This document shows positions 1 to 5,280 of a stretch of DNA of 5,280 nt, piece after piece. The translations under genes and the position numbers were made by a program. This stretch comes from Alphaproteobacteria bacterium (GTDB lineage: Bacteria > Pseudomonadota > Alphaproteobacteria > Puniceispirillales > Puniceispirillaceae), in the NCBI GenBank assembly GCA_016780695.1, contig JADHLK010000109.1, positions 1 to 5,280 of the forward strand, in the 5' to 3' direction. The notes under the pieces were generated by a model. That model did no database searches. It was not told where the DNA came from and worked only from the letters and a program-made list of their open reading frames with translations. Every line of letters begins with the position of its first letter. Position 1 is the stretch's first letter.

Positions 1-700
1 GATCCTGAACAGCCCGTCCAACCCGACCGGGGCCTGTTATACCGCAGCCGAACTCAGCGCGCTGGCTGAGGTCATTCGCCGCCACCCGAACCTCTATGTC
101 ATGGTCGATGATATGTATGAATATCTGGTCTATGACGGCTTTCAATTTGCCACCATAGCTGAGGTTGCCCCGGATTTGCAGGACCGGGTGCTGACCGTCA
201 ATGGCGTGTCAAAAAGCTATTGCATGACCGGCTGGCGGATAGGCTTTGCCACCGGCCCGGCCCGGCTGATCAAGGCGATGGCGGCTATCCAGTCGCAATC
301 CACCTCCAGCCCCAATTCCATTGCCCAATATGCGGCGCTGGCCGCGCTGACCGGCCCGATGGATTTTCTGGCCAGCAATCTCATTGCCTTTCAGCGCCGC
401 CGCGATCTGGTGGTGGACGGGCTGAACGCGATTGACGGGCTGTCCTGCATCCGCCCGGAAGGGGCTTTTTATGTCTATCCATCCTGTGCCGGGGCGATTG
501 GCAAAAAAACCCCGTCCGGCCAGACCATCAGCAATGACAGCGATTTTGTCAGCTATCTGCTGGAGGCTGGCGGGGTGGCCTGTGTGCAGGGCGTGGCCTT
601 TGGGTTGGAGCCGCATTTCCGCATTTCCTATGCTACCTCTGATGCCAATCTGACCGAGGCGCTGGCCCGTATAAAACGCGTTACAGATGAGCTGTCCTGA
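1..700 (+). CDS. aatA: Class I PLP-dependent aspartate-type aminotransferase, C-terminal part
   Basis: This cytosolic enzyme transfers the amino group between aspartate and 2-oxoglutarate; relatives can also act on prephenate or other substrates. The 5' end is cut by the window edge: the first full codon is at position 2 and about 232 codons remain of the roughly 400 usual for the family. The visible part opens with the fold-type I motif NSPSNPTG. Next comes DDMYEYLVYDG, whose first Asp and Tyr (nt about 107-118) match the cofactor-ring contacts. SKSYCMTGWRIG carries the Schiff-base lysine at nt 212-214, and FRISYATS carries the substrate-carboxylate arginine at nt 620-622. All expected C-terminal catalytic residues are present and the TGA stop is at 698-700, so the gene looks intact here. 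The sequence closely recalls rhizobial AatA, hence the symbol, but exact substrate choice cannot be read from sequence. The next gene on this strand starts 125 bp later, so co-transcription is uncertain. Confidence 0.93.
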   Translation, partial: ILNSPSNPTGACYTAAELSALAEVIRRHPNLYVMVDDMYEYLVYDGFQFATIAEVAPDLQDRVLTVNGVSKSYCMTGWRIGFATGPARLIKAMAAIQSQSTSSPNSIAQYAALAALTGPMDFLASNLIAFQRRRDLVVDGLNAIDGLSCIRPEGAFYVYPSCAGAIGKKTPSGQTISNDSDFVSYLLEAGGVACVQGVAFGLEPHFRISYATSDANLTEALARIKRVTDELS

Positions 701-810
701 CCTGCCCTGTTTTCGCCATAATCAGCGGCAATCCTCATAGGGAATAGCAAAAGGCTGAGGGCACTGCCTTGAATAGGCGGCTGCCAGACCAGAGCGAAAA
801 CAACCAGAAC

Positions 811-816
811 AGGGGG
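811..816 (+). promoter_or_regulatory. Ribosome binding site of msrP (decides the start)
   Basis: AGGGGG lies 9 nt before the ATG at 826. The same frame is open back to a TTG at 769, which would add 19 residues, but that codon lacks a comparable Shine-Dalgarno sequence. The added residues would also lengthen an already complete Tat leader. The ATG at 826 is therefore preferred. Confidence 0.75.
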
Positions 817-825
817 TATGCCGCC

Positions 826-1806
826 ATGCTGCTGAAAACCAAAAAAAGCTGGGAAATGCCGGAAGCCGCCGCCACGCCGGAAGCTGTCTGGATGAACCGC
901 CGGGACTGGCTGAAATCAGCTGGCTATGCCGGGATGGGTATGGCCGCGGCCGGGCTGGTTGCTGGCGGGTTGCCAAGGGCGGCGCTGGCTGCCCCGATTA
1001 CCGGCTTTCCGGCCGATCGCAATCTGCGCTATCGTCTGGACCGGGATGTGACGCCGGAAAAAGAGGCCACCACCTATACCAATTTCTATGAATTTGGCAG
1101 CTCCAAGAATATCTGGAAGGCCGCCGCCAAAATGCAGACCGACCCGTGGATGGTGATGATTGACGGCATGGTGGACAGGCCGATGACGCTGGATGCCGCC
1201 GATCTGGTCAAAAAGCTGGGCTCTATGGAAGAACGGCTCTACCGGTTTCGCTGTGTAGAGGCTTGGGCGATGGCCGTTCCCTGGACTGGCGTGCCGCTGG
1301 CGCGTCTGGTCAGCTTTGCCCAGCCCAAGGCCGGGGCCAAATATCTGCGTATGGAAACCTTCCTTGATAAGGAAATTGCCCCCGGCCAGGCGCAGAGCTG
1401 GTATCCTTGGCCCTATGTTGAAGGGGTGACACTGGATGAGGCGCGCAATGAGCTGGCCTTTCTGGCGACCGGCATTTATGGCAAGCCCCTGCCAAACCAG
1501 AATGGCGCCCCTATTCGGCTGGTGCTGCCTTGGAAATACGGCTTCAAATCGATTAAATCCATTGTCCGCTTCACCTTTACCGATCAGCGCCCGATCAGCT
1601 TTTGGGAAGAGCTGAACGCCAAGGAATACGGCTTTTGGGCAAATGTGCATCCCGGCGTGCCGCATCCGCGCTGGCGGCAAAATCAAGAACGGATGCTGGG
1701 CACCAGCAATTACATCAGCACCCAGATATATAACGGCTATGAGGCCGAGGTGGGCTATCTGTATCAGAATATGGAAACCAAATCCTACCGCGACCTCTAT
1801 CATTGA
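826..1806 (+). CDS. msrP: Protein-methionine-sulfoxide reductase catalytic subunit MsrP (YedY)
   Basis: Periplasmic molybdopterin enzyme that reduces methionine sulfoxide in envelope proteins, normally taking electrons from the haem membrane protein MsrQ. The product is 326 aa from the ATG at 826, against 334 in E. coli. Residues 1-56 form a Tat leader: NRRDWLKSAG gives the twin arginines at 25-26, followed by a Gly/Ala-rich hydrophobic stretch and a likely cleavage near the ALAA at 53-56. Family landmarks follow in order: YTNFYEFG (about 84-91), the DPWMVMIDG region, RFRCVEAWAMAVPW with the molybdenum-ligand Cys143 (nt 1252-1254), NQNGAPIRLVLPWKYGFKSI, ANVHPGVPHPRW and the C-terminal YNGYEAEV. 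The closest match I can recall is E. coli YedY, aligned along its whole length. No msrQ follows; the next gene converges from 24 bp away. A near-consensus -10 (CATAAT, 717-722) lies upstream, but I see no good -35, so the promoter is unassigned. Confidence 0.95.
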   Translation: MLLKTKKSWEMPEAAATPEAVWMNRRDWLKSAGYAGMGMAAAGLVAGGLPRAALAAPITGFPADRNLRYRLDRDVTPEKEATTYTNFYEFGSSKNIWKAAAKMQTDPWMVMIDGMVDRPMTLDAADLVKKLGSMEERLYRFRCVEAWAMAVPWTGVPLARLVSFAQPKAGAKYLRMETFLDKEIAPGQAQSWYPWPYVEGVTLDEARNELAFLATGIYGKPLPNQNGAPIRLVLPWKYGFKSIKSIVRFTFTDQRPISFWEELNAKEYGFWANVHPGVPHPRWRQNQERMLGTSNYISTQIYNGYEAEVGYLYQNMETKSYRDLYH

Positions 1807-1829
1807 GGGCGGGGGCGCTCTTGCTGGCC

Positions 1830-2894
1830 CTATAGCCCCAGCCTATCTGCCAGTTCAGCGGCAATGCGGGGCATTTCATCCAGGCGGGTAAAGTCGGCCG
1901 CATCGGGCAGCTGCGGGCCCAGCGGGGCGCTGTGTCCTGCTGCCTGCATACGGGCATGAAAATCTGCTATCCGCCCGGTTTCCGGACGCAGCTCACCGAC
2001 CAGCAGCGGCAGGCCGGTCAACGCCGCCTCACTGGCCATATTGACAGAATCTGAGGTGACCACCACCGCCGCAACCAGCCCCAGCACGCCGGGATAGGGG
2101 TTCTCCCCCTGCCCGTCCCAGAACCAATGCGGCACCCCCTCCAGAGAACCAGACAGGCCAACCAGCGCATCTGCCCCGGTGCGGCGCGAGGGGATAATCA
2201 CCAGCCCGGCCGAGGCGTTTTTAGCCAATTCAGCCAGCTGCCTGCCCAGCCGGGCAAAATCGGCAGCCTCCGGCACATAGCGCCGGTTCGCCCCGCCCAG
2301 CAAGACCGCGATCAAGCGGCGCTGGCCCGTATCTGTGCCCGCATTTGTGCCAGCTCCCTTACCAGCCCCGCCGGGTTTTTGCAAACCCGCCCATTGCTCG
2401 CCATAGGCGGTCTGTGCAGCCTCTGCCGCCGCCTCTATTGCGGCTGCATCCAGCCGGTTGAGCGCACCAGTGCTGATTATAATATTTCTAGCCTCTTCGG
2501 CCTGCCGGGCGGCCGGGTCATGGGCTGGCACAACCAGCAGGTCAAACCAGTCTGGCGGCAAGCGTGGATCGCCAATCTGAATCAGGCGCGATTTGCCGGA
2601 TGACAAGCGGCGCACCCCCAGCCCGGCCCCGGCCATGCGTCGGCCGCAACAGATAATCAGATCCGGAAACGCCCCGCCCGGCAACGGGCTGTCACCCTGC
2701 CAAAGTGGCCAGAAGGGAAAGCGGGCCATACGCGGAAACAGGCGCGCCAGCAGATTCGGATAAAGGGTAATGATTTTCGGCTTGAGGCCCGCCGCCGCCG
2801 ACAGCGCCCGCGACTGGGTTTCCATCCCAACTGTGCCATCTGACACAATCCAGCAGCTGGGCGGTTTGGCAGATTTGTTGATTTTTCCGGCCAA
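1830..2894 (-). CDS. ELM1-family (COG3660-type) putative glycosyltransferase
   Basis: Bacterial relative of the plant mitochondrial fission protein ELM1. The bacterial members are annotated as putative GT-B-like glycosyltransferases, and I know of no settled function. The product is 354 aa with no signal peptide or membrane span visible. Family-type motifs are WIVSDGTVGMETQ (15-27), PDLIICCGRR (77-86), IGDPR (107-111), FDLLVVPAHD (117-126), LLGGANRRY after the middle of the protein, and TSDSVNMASEA (280-290) followed by TGLPLLV. The last group resembles the nucleotide-sugar-binding half of GT-B enzymes. Between the halves, at about 172-193, is a Gly/Ala/Thr linker built partly from a 12-bp tandem duplication. 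The start is a TTG with AAAGGG 10 nt upstream; it leaves a short leader before the first motif, as expected. The gene is divergent from the Lrp/AsnC gene and converges on msrP with a 23-bp gap. The family call is firm; the biochemical role is open. Confidence 0.85.
   Translation of the reverse strand: MAGKINKSAKPPSCWIVSDGTVGMETQSRALSAAAGLKPKIITLYPNLLARLFPRMARFPFWPLWQGDSPLPGGAFPDLIICCGRRMAGAGLGVRRLSSGKSRLIQIGDPRLPPDWFDLLVVPAHDPAARQAEEARNIIISTGALNRLDAAAIEAAAEAAQTAYGEQWAGLQKPGGAGKGAGTNAGTDTGQRRLIAVLLGGANRRYVPEAADFARLGRQLAELAKNASAGLVIIPSRRTGADALVGLSGSLEGVPHWFWDGQGENPYPGVLGLVAAVVVTSDSVNMASEAALTGLPLLVGELRPETGRIADFHARMQAAGHSAPLGPQLPDAADFTRLDEMPRIAAELADRLGL
2331..2354. repeat. 12-bp tandem duplication inside the ELM1-type gene
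   Basis: ATCTGTGCCCGC (2331-2342) is followed directly by ATTTGTGCCAGC (2343-2354), identical at 10 of 12 positions. A third block at 2355-2366 keeps only the trailing CCAGC. The period is a multiple of three, so the frame is kept. On the minus strand it encodes the repeating AGTN-AGTD tetrapeptides (residues about 181-188) of the interdomain linker. Confidence 0.6.
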
Positions 2895-2896
2895 AA

Positions 2897-2913
2897 TTGA
2901 AATGCCCTTTCAA
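2897..2913. repeat. Inverted repeat TTGAAA-N5-TTTCAA at the ELM1-type start
   Basis: Perfect 6-bp arms (2897-2902 and 2908-2913) flank TGCCC. In the minus-strand transcript this would be a small hairpin ending 2 nt before the UUG start at 2894. The Shine-Dalgarno AAAGGG would be split between the stem and the loop GGGCA. It could also be a DNA operator half-site pair. Short AT-rich arms can arise by chance, so a function is not shown. Confidence 0.4.
2905..2910 (-). promoter_or_regulatory. Ribosome binding site of the ELM1-type gene (supports a TTG start)
   Basis: Read on the minus strand, AAAGGG lies 10 nt before TTG at 2894-2892. No ATG or GTG lies nearby in frame before the conserved WIVSDG motif. 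This site is therefore the main reason to accept the rare TTG initiator. Confidence 0.6.
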
Positions 2914-2928
2914 ATCTTTGTAATATTC

Positions 2929-2957
2929 TTGCGCGAGAGACCGTATGCGCCTATTCT
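2929..2957 (+). promoter_or_regulatory. Candidate sigma-70-type promoter of the Lrp/AsnC gene
   Basis: TTGCGC (2929-2934) and TATTCT (2952-2957) are separated by exactly 17 nt. This would start transcription near 2964, about 24 nt before the ATG. The hexamers match consensus at 3 and 4 of 6 positions, so the call rests mainly on spacing and position. The inverted repeat at 2958-2977 would cover the start point, a common place for an autorepressor site. Confidence 0.3.
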
Positions 2958-2977
2958 CTTGTCACAGTCAAGACAAG
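2958..2977. repeat. Inverted repeat CTTGTC-N8-GACAAG before the Lrp/AsnC gene
   Basis: Perfect 6-bp arms at 2958-2963 and 2972-2977 span 20 bp, a size that suits a dimeric HTH regulator. The repeat sits directly after the candidate -10 element and its right arm runs into the Shine-Dalgarno AAGGG (2975-2979). If transcribed from further upstream, the RNA stem could extend to 8 pairs including one G-U (2956-2963 with 2972-2979) and cover the ribosome binding site. An operator for the product of this gene is an inference, not something the sequence proves. Confidence 0.45.
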
Positions 2978-2987
2978 GGTTTCACTT

Positions 2988-3482
2988 ATGTCAAAAAAAC
3001 ACAAAATAGATAAGGTGGACAGGCGCATTCTGCATGATTTGCAAAATGACGGGCGGATGACCAATGTAGAGCTGGCCAAGAATGCCGGCATTTCAGCACC
3101 GCCTTGCCTGCGGCGGGTGCGGGCCTTGGAAGATGACCAGATAATCCGCGGCTATCATGCTGATATTGACCCGGAATCGCTGGGCTGGTCGGTTACCATC
3201 TTTGCCTTTGTCGGGCTGACCAGCCAGGCGGAGACCGATCTGCAGGAATTTGAGCAGATGGTCGCTGGCTGGGAGCGGGTGCGCGAATGTCATATGCTGA
3301 TGGGGGAAACCGATTTCCTGCTGAAAATCGTTGCCCGTGACTGGGATGATTTCCAACGTTTCCTGACCAGCAACCTGACCCCGGCCCCGAATGTCAGCCA
3401 TGTAAAGACAGCCCTTGCTATCCGTTCACGCAAACAGCTGCCCGGCGTGCCGATTGGCCTTGATGGGGAGCTGGCCGACTAG
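2988..3482 (+). CDS. Lrp/AsnC-family transcriptional regulator
   Basis: Cytosolic DNA-binding regulator of the leucine-responsive type; such proteins form dimers to octamers and usually sense an amino acid. The product is 164 aa, the normal length. Residues 7-65 form the winged HTH: DKVDRRILHDLQNDGRMT, then the helix pair VELAKNAG and SAPPCLRRVRALE (about 27-48), and IIRGYHADID. Residues about 68-145 form the RAM ligand-binding domain, with GETDFLLKIVARD (106-118) and a conserved C-terminal strand ending in ALAIRSRK. The ATG at 2988 has AAGGG 8 nt upstream. Codons 3 and 4 form a run of seven A. The gene is divergent from the ELM1-type gene, and its stop overlaps the greA stop in the opposite direction. 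Control of itself or of the ELM1-type gene is plausible from position alone; the effector and targets cannot be read from sequence, so no symbol is given. Confidence 0.93.
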   Translation: MSKKHKIDKVDRRILHDLQNDGRMTNVELAKNAGISAPPCLRRVRALEDDQIIRGYHADIDPESLGWSVTIFAFVGLTSQAETDLQEFEQMVAGWERVRECHMLMGETDFLLKIVARDWDDFQRFLTSNLTPAPNVSHVKTALAIRSRKQLPGVPIGLDGELAD

Positions 3483-3958
3483 TCCGGCAACACTTCAATA
3501 GACAGAATTTCATAGGGGCGCGGCCCCCGTGGCGACTGCACCTCTGCCTGATCGCCGACCTTTTTGCCGATCAGCGCACGCGCAATCGGTGAGCCGGTTG
3601 AGATACGGGCCTTGGCAATATCCGCCTCATAGGGGCCAACAATGGAATAGCTGGCTTCCTCGTCAGTTTCCTCATCCACAATGACCACTTTCACCCCGAA
3701 GGTGACCGTCTCACCGGTGAGGCGGGCAGATTCAATCACCTCAGCCCGGCTGGTCACATCCTCCAGCTCGGTGATCCGCCCCTCAATAAAGGATTGCCGT
3801 TCTCTGGCCGCGTGATATTCGGCATTTTCAGACAGATCGCCATGCTCTCTTGCATCGGCGATAGCCTGAATGACGGCCTGTCTTTCTGAGCCTTTCAGCT
3901 GAGATAATTCTTCTTTGAGCTTTTCCAGCCCGGCTCTGGTAAATGGGATTTTTTCCAT
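3479..3958 (-). CDS. greA: Transcription elongation factor GreA
   Basis: Binds RNA polymerase through the secondary channel and stimulates cleavage of backtracked RNA so that stalled complexes can resume. The product is 159 aa, against 158 in E. coli. The N-terminal coiled-coil (residues 1-75) carries the conserved tip REHGDLSENAEYHAARE, with acidic residues Asp41 and Glu44 at the same numbers as in E. coli GreA. The C-terminal FKBP-like domain (about 80-159) shows SYSIVGPYEAD, the hallmark SPIARALIGK and a final strand ending in EVLPD. The ATG at 3958 is followed by the expected start MEKIPFTRAGLEKL, but the purine-rich sequence upstream (AGAG) is a weak ribosome binding site. carB lies 124 bp upstream on the same strand, an arrangement common in alphaproteobacteria. 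Its 3' end overlaps the convergent Lrp/AsnC gene by 4 bp. Confidence 0.97.
   Translation of the reverse strand: MEKIPFTRAGLEKLKEELSQLKGSERQAVIQAIADAREHGDLSENAEYHAARERQSFIEGRITELEDVTSRAEVIESARLTGETVTFGVKVVIVDEETDEEASYSIVGPYEADIAKARISTGSPIARALIGKKVGDQAEVQSPRGPRPYEILSIEVLPD
3515..3527. other. Compact GC hairpin near the greA 3' end
   Basis: GGGGC-GCG-GCCCC forms a 5-bp stem with a 3-nt loop on either strand. It lies 32 bp past the Lrp/AsnC stop and inside the last greA codons. It might slow or end transcription of the Lrp/AsnC message, but no T-run follows on either strand, so it is not a standard intrinsic terminator. It may simply reflect GC-rich codons for the Pro-Arg-Gly-Pro-Arg stretch of GreA. 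Confidence 0.25.
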
Positions 3959-4009
3959 CGTCTCTGAATCTTCTTATCTTTGCCTGAGCTTTATTCCGAA
4001 CCGCCAGCC

Positions 4010-4063
4010 GGTCGGGGACAACGGGTCGGGGCCAACAGGTCGGGCGCAGGATCGGGCATTACA
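4010..4063. repeat. Degenerate 14-bp tandem repeat between carB and greA
   Basis: Unit 1 is GGTCGGGGACAACG (4010-4023) and unit 2 is GGTCGGGGCCAACA (4024-4037), identical at 12 of 14 positions. Unit 3 is GGTCGGGCGCAG (4038-4049), 2 bp shorter. A fourth, weaker unit is GATCGGGCATTACA (4050-4063). The shared core is GGTCGGG. The array fills about half of the 124-bp carB-greA spacer and lies outside coding sequence. It could be a slippage product, a protein-binding array or part of the greA leader; nothing in the sequence decides between these. Confidence 0.55.
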
Positions 4064-4082
4064 AGGGGTCAGCCTAGATCAA

Positions 4083-5280
4083 TTAATCTGATTTGGGTAG
4101 ATAATCTTGCAATGAAACAACTTCCAGCTGGCTGTCCTGCAGCGCCTTGATAGCCGCCACCGCCGCGCGGCTGCCCGCAACTGTCGTATAATAGGGGATG
4201 TTGTTGGTCAGGGCCGTCTGCCGCAAGGAAAAGCTATCCTTGATAGAGCCTGCCCCATGCGCAGTATTAAAGACCAGATCAATCTCCCCTGACAGCATCG
4301 CATCTACCACATGCGGGCGGCCTTCCATCACCTTGTTGAGCCGCCGCGCCGACACCCCAGCCGCTTCCAGCGCCGCAGCTGTGCCGCCGGTTGCCAGCAA
4401 CTCAAAGCCCAGCTTGGCAATATCCCGGCAAATCGCAACAAATTCAGCCTTATCAGCATCCTTAACCGAAAGGAACAGCCGCCCGGACAAAGGCAGGCGC
4501 GTGCCGGCCCCCAGCTGGCTCTTTGCAAAGGCGCGTCCGAAATCTGTATCAATCCCCATCACCTCGCCAGTGGATTTCATCTCCGGCCCCAGAAATATAT
4601 CTACCCCCGGAAAGCGGGAAAACGGGAACACAGCTTCCTTGACCGCCACATGGGCCAGCTGGCTCGGCTGCAGGTCAAAGCCGGACAGTTTTTCCCCGGC
4701 CATTACCCGCGCAGCTATCTTGGCCACCGGCACACCGGTTGCCTTGGCCACAAAGGGAACTGTGCGGCTACCCCGCGGATTGACCTCCAGCAAATAGATG
4801 GTCTCATCCTTAATGGCGAATTGCACATTCATCAGCCCGACCACATTCAGCGCGCGCGCCAGCTGGCCAGTCTGGGTGCGGATACCTTCCAGCACCGCCT
4901 CGGACAGGGTTTGCGGCGGCAGGGAACAGGCGGAATCACCCGAGTGAATGCCGGCCTCCTCAATATGTTCCATGATACCTGCGATAAAGACCTCATCGCC
5001 GTCACACAAGGCATCAACATCCACCTCAACCGCATTTTCAATAAACCGGTCGATCAGCACTGGATTAGACCCGGAAACCACCACCGCATCGCGCATATAG
5101 CGTTCCAGATCACTGATCTGATGCACCACTTCCATGGCCCGCCCACCCAGCACATAAGACGGGCGAATAACCACCGGCAGACCGATCTCATCGACAATGG
5201 TGCGGGCCTGTTCAGCTGAGGTGGCAATGCCATTGGCAGGCTGTTTCAGCTCCAGCTCTTGCAGTAATTTCTGGAAACGC
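4083..5280 (-). CDS. carB: Carbamoyl-phosphate synthase large subunit, C-terminal part
   Basis: CarB makes carbamoyl phosphate from bicarbonate, ATP and the ammonia released by CarA from glutamine, feeding pyrimidine and arginine synthesis. The gene runs off the right edge. About 399 codons are visible, roughly the last 37 percent of a protein near 1,070-1,100 aa. The fragment begins inside the second ATP-grasp half (RFQKLLQELELKQPANG, then VVIRPSYVLGGRAM). It continues through EHIEEAGIHSGDSAC and the metal-binding LEVNPRGSRTVPF (Glu at nt 4785-4787). The C-terminal MGS-like allosteric domain covers about nt 4086-4481, with LLATGGTAAAL, NKVMEGRPHVVD, DLVFNTAHG and TTVAGS. In E. coli the MGS domain binds UMP, IMP and ornithine; here NTA stands where E. 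coli has NTT, which may be neutral. The TAA stop is at 4085-4083. greA follows on the same strand. Confidence 0.97.
   Translation of the reverse strand, partial: RFQKLLQELELKQPANGIATSAEQARTIVDEIGLPVVIRPSYVLGGRAMEVVHQISDLERYMRDAVVVSGSNPVLIDRFIENAVEVDVDALCDGDEVFIAGIMEHIEEAGIHSGDSACSLPPQTLSEAVLEGIRTQTGQLARALNVVGLMNVQFAIKDETIYLLEVNPRGSRTVPFVAKATGVPVAKIAARVMAGEKLSGFDLQPSQLAHVAVKEAVFPFSRFPGVDIFLGPEMKSTGEVMGIDTDFGRAFAKSQLGAGTRLPLSGRLFLSVKDADKAEFVAICRDIAKLGFELLATGGTAAALEAAGVSARRLNKVMEGRPHVVDAMLSGEIDLVFNTAHGAGSIKDSFSLRQTALTNNIPYYTTVAGSRAAVAAIKALQDSQLEVVSLQDYLPKSD

Noticed and set aside
209..616. Open frame antisense to the aminotransferase gene (135 codons)
   Set aside because: Covered by conserved aminotransferase coding sequence, with no supporting motif or context.
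769..825. TTG start extending msrP by 19 residues
   Set aside because: AGGGGG lies 9 nt before the ATG at 826, and the leader from 826 is already a full Tat signal similar in layout to E. coli YedY.
701..825. Promoter and terminator between the aminotransferase gene and msrP
   Set aside because: CATAAT at 717-722 is a good -10 but has no matching -35 at 16-18 nt. The best stem (CTGCC with GGCGG around 764-780) is weak, so neither element is called.
916..1803. Long open frame antisense to msrP (295 codons, minus strand)
   Set aside because: It lies wholly within the well-matched msrP gene, shows no recognisable motif, and is rich in His, Gly, Arg and Pro as expected from reading GC-rich codons backward.
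1807..1842. Possible bidirectional terminator between msrP and the ELM1-type gene
   Set aside because: Only short, competing pairings (for example GCTGG with CCAGC at 1823-1842) can be drawn, with mismatches inside and no T-run on either strand.
4076..4089. Near-palindrome AGATCAATTAATCT over the carB stop codon
   Set aside because: Symmetry holds for 12 of 14 bases but the sequence is short and AT-rich, and overlaps a stop codon; there is no reason to assign a function.
4311..5219. Long open frame antisense to carB (302 codons, plus strand)
   Set aside because: It is fully inside conserved carB coding sequence, has no domain I recognise, and its composition is typical of a shadow frame.
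1..5280. Novel defence, mobile or biosynthetic system
   Set aside because: All six genes belong to known families, coding is dense and uniform, and there are no integrases, transposases, toxin-antitoxin pairs, CRISPR-like arrays or clustered unknown genes.

Overview
The window looks like ordinary chromosomal sequence from an alphaproteobacterium. GC content is moderately high (a by-eye estimate). The gene order carB-greA with an Lrp/AsnC regulator beside it recurs in that class as far as I recall. The aminotransferase resembles rhizobial AatA, and a bacterial ELM1-family protein is present. I cannot name the genus; a marine SAR116- or Rhodospirillales-type organism is only a guess.

Layout. 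Positions 1-700 (+) hold the C-terminal part of a class I aspartate-type aminotransferase. After a 125-bp gap comes msrP (826-1806, +), the Tat-exported molybdopterin subunit of the periplasmic methionine sulfoxide reductase. It converges on an ELM1/COG3660-type putative glycosyltransferase (1830-2894, -). That gene is divergent, across about 93 bp, from an Lrp/AsnC-family regulator (2988-3482, +). The regulator converges with greA (3479-3958, -), and the two stop codons share one CTAG. A 124-bp spacer with a degenerate 14-bp tandem repeat separates greA from the 3' third of carB (4083 to the right edge, -).

How the genes relate. carB and greA lie in the same direction and may be co-transcribed: pyrimidine/arginine precursor synthesis followed by a transcription elongation factor. 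The Lrp-type gene is the only obvious DNA-binding regulator. It shares its promoter region with the ELM1-type gene, so control of itself and possibly of that neighbour is a reasonable inference. The aminotransferase and msrP are co-oriented, but the gap gives no strong sign of an operon. No msrQ (haem membrane partner of MsrP) lies beside msrP.

I see no mobile element, CRISPR array, tRNA, rRNA or defence-type cluster. I found no convincing new biological system. The points most worth a second look are the two short inverted repeats in the lrp/ELM1 divergent region, the 14-bp tandem repeat before greA, the poorly characterised ELM1-type gene with a repeat-built linker, and msrP without an adjacent msrQ.
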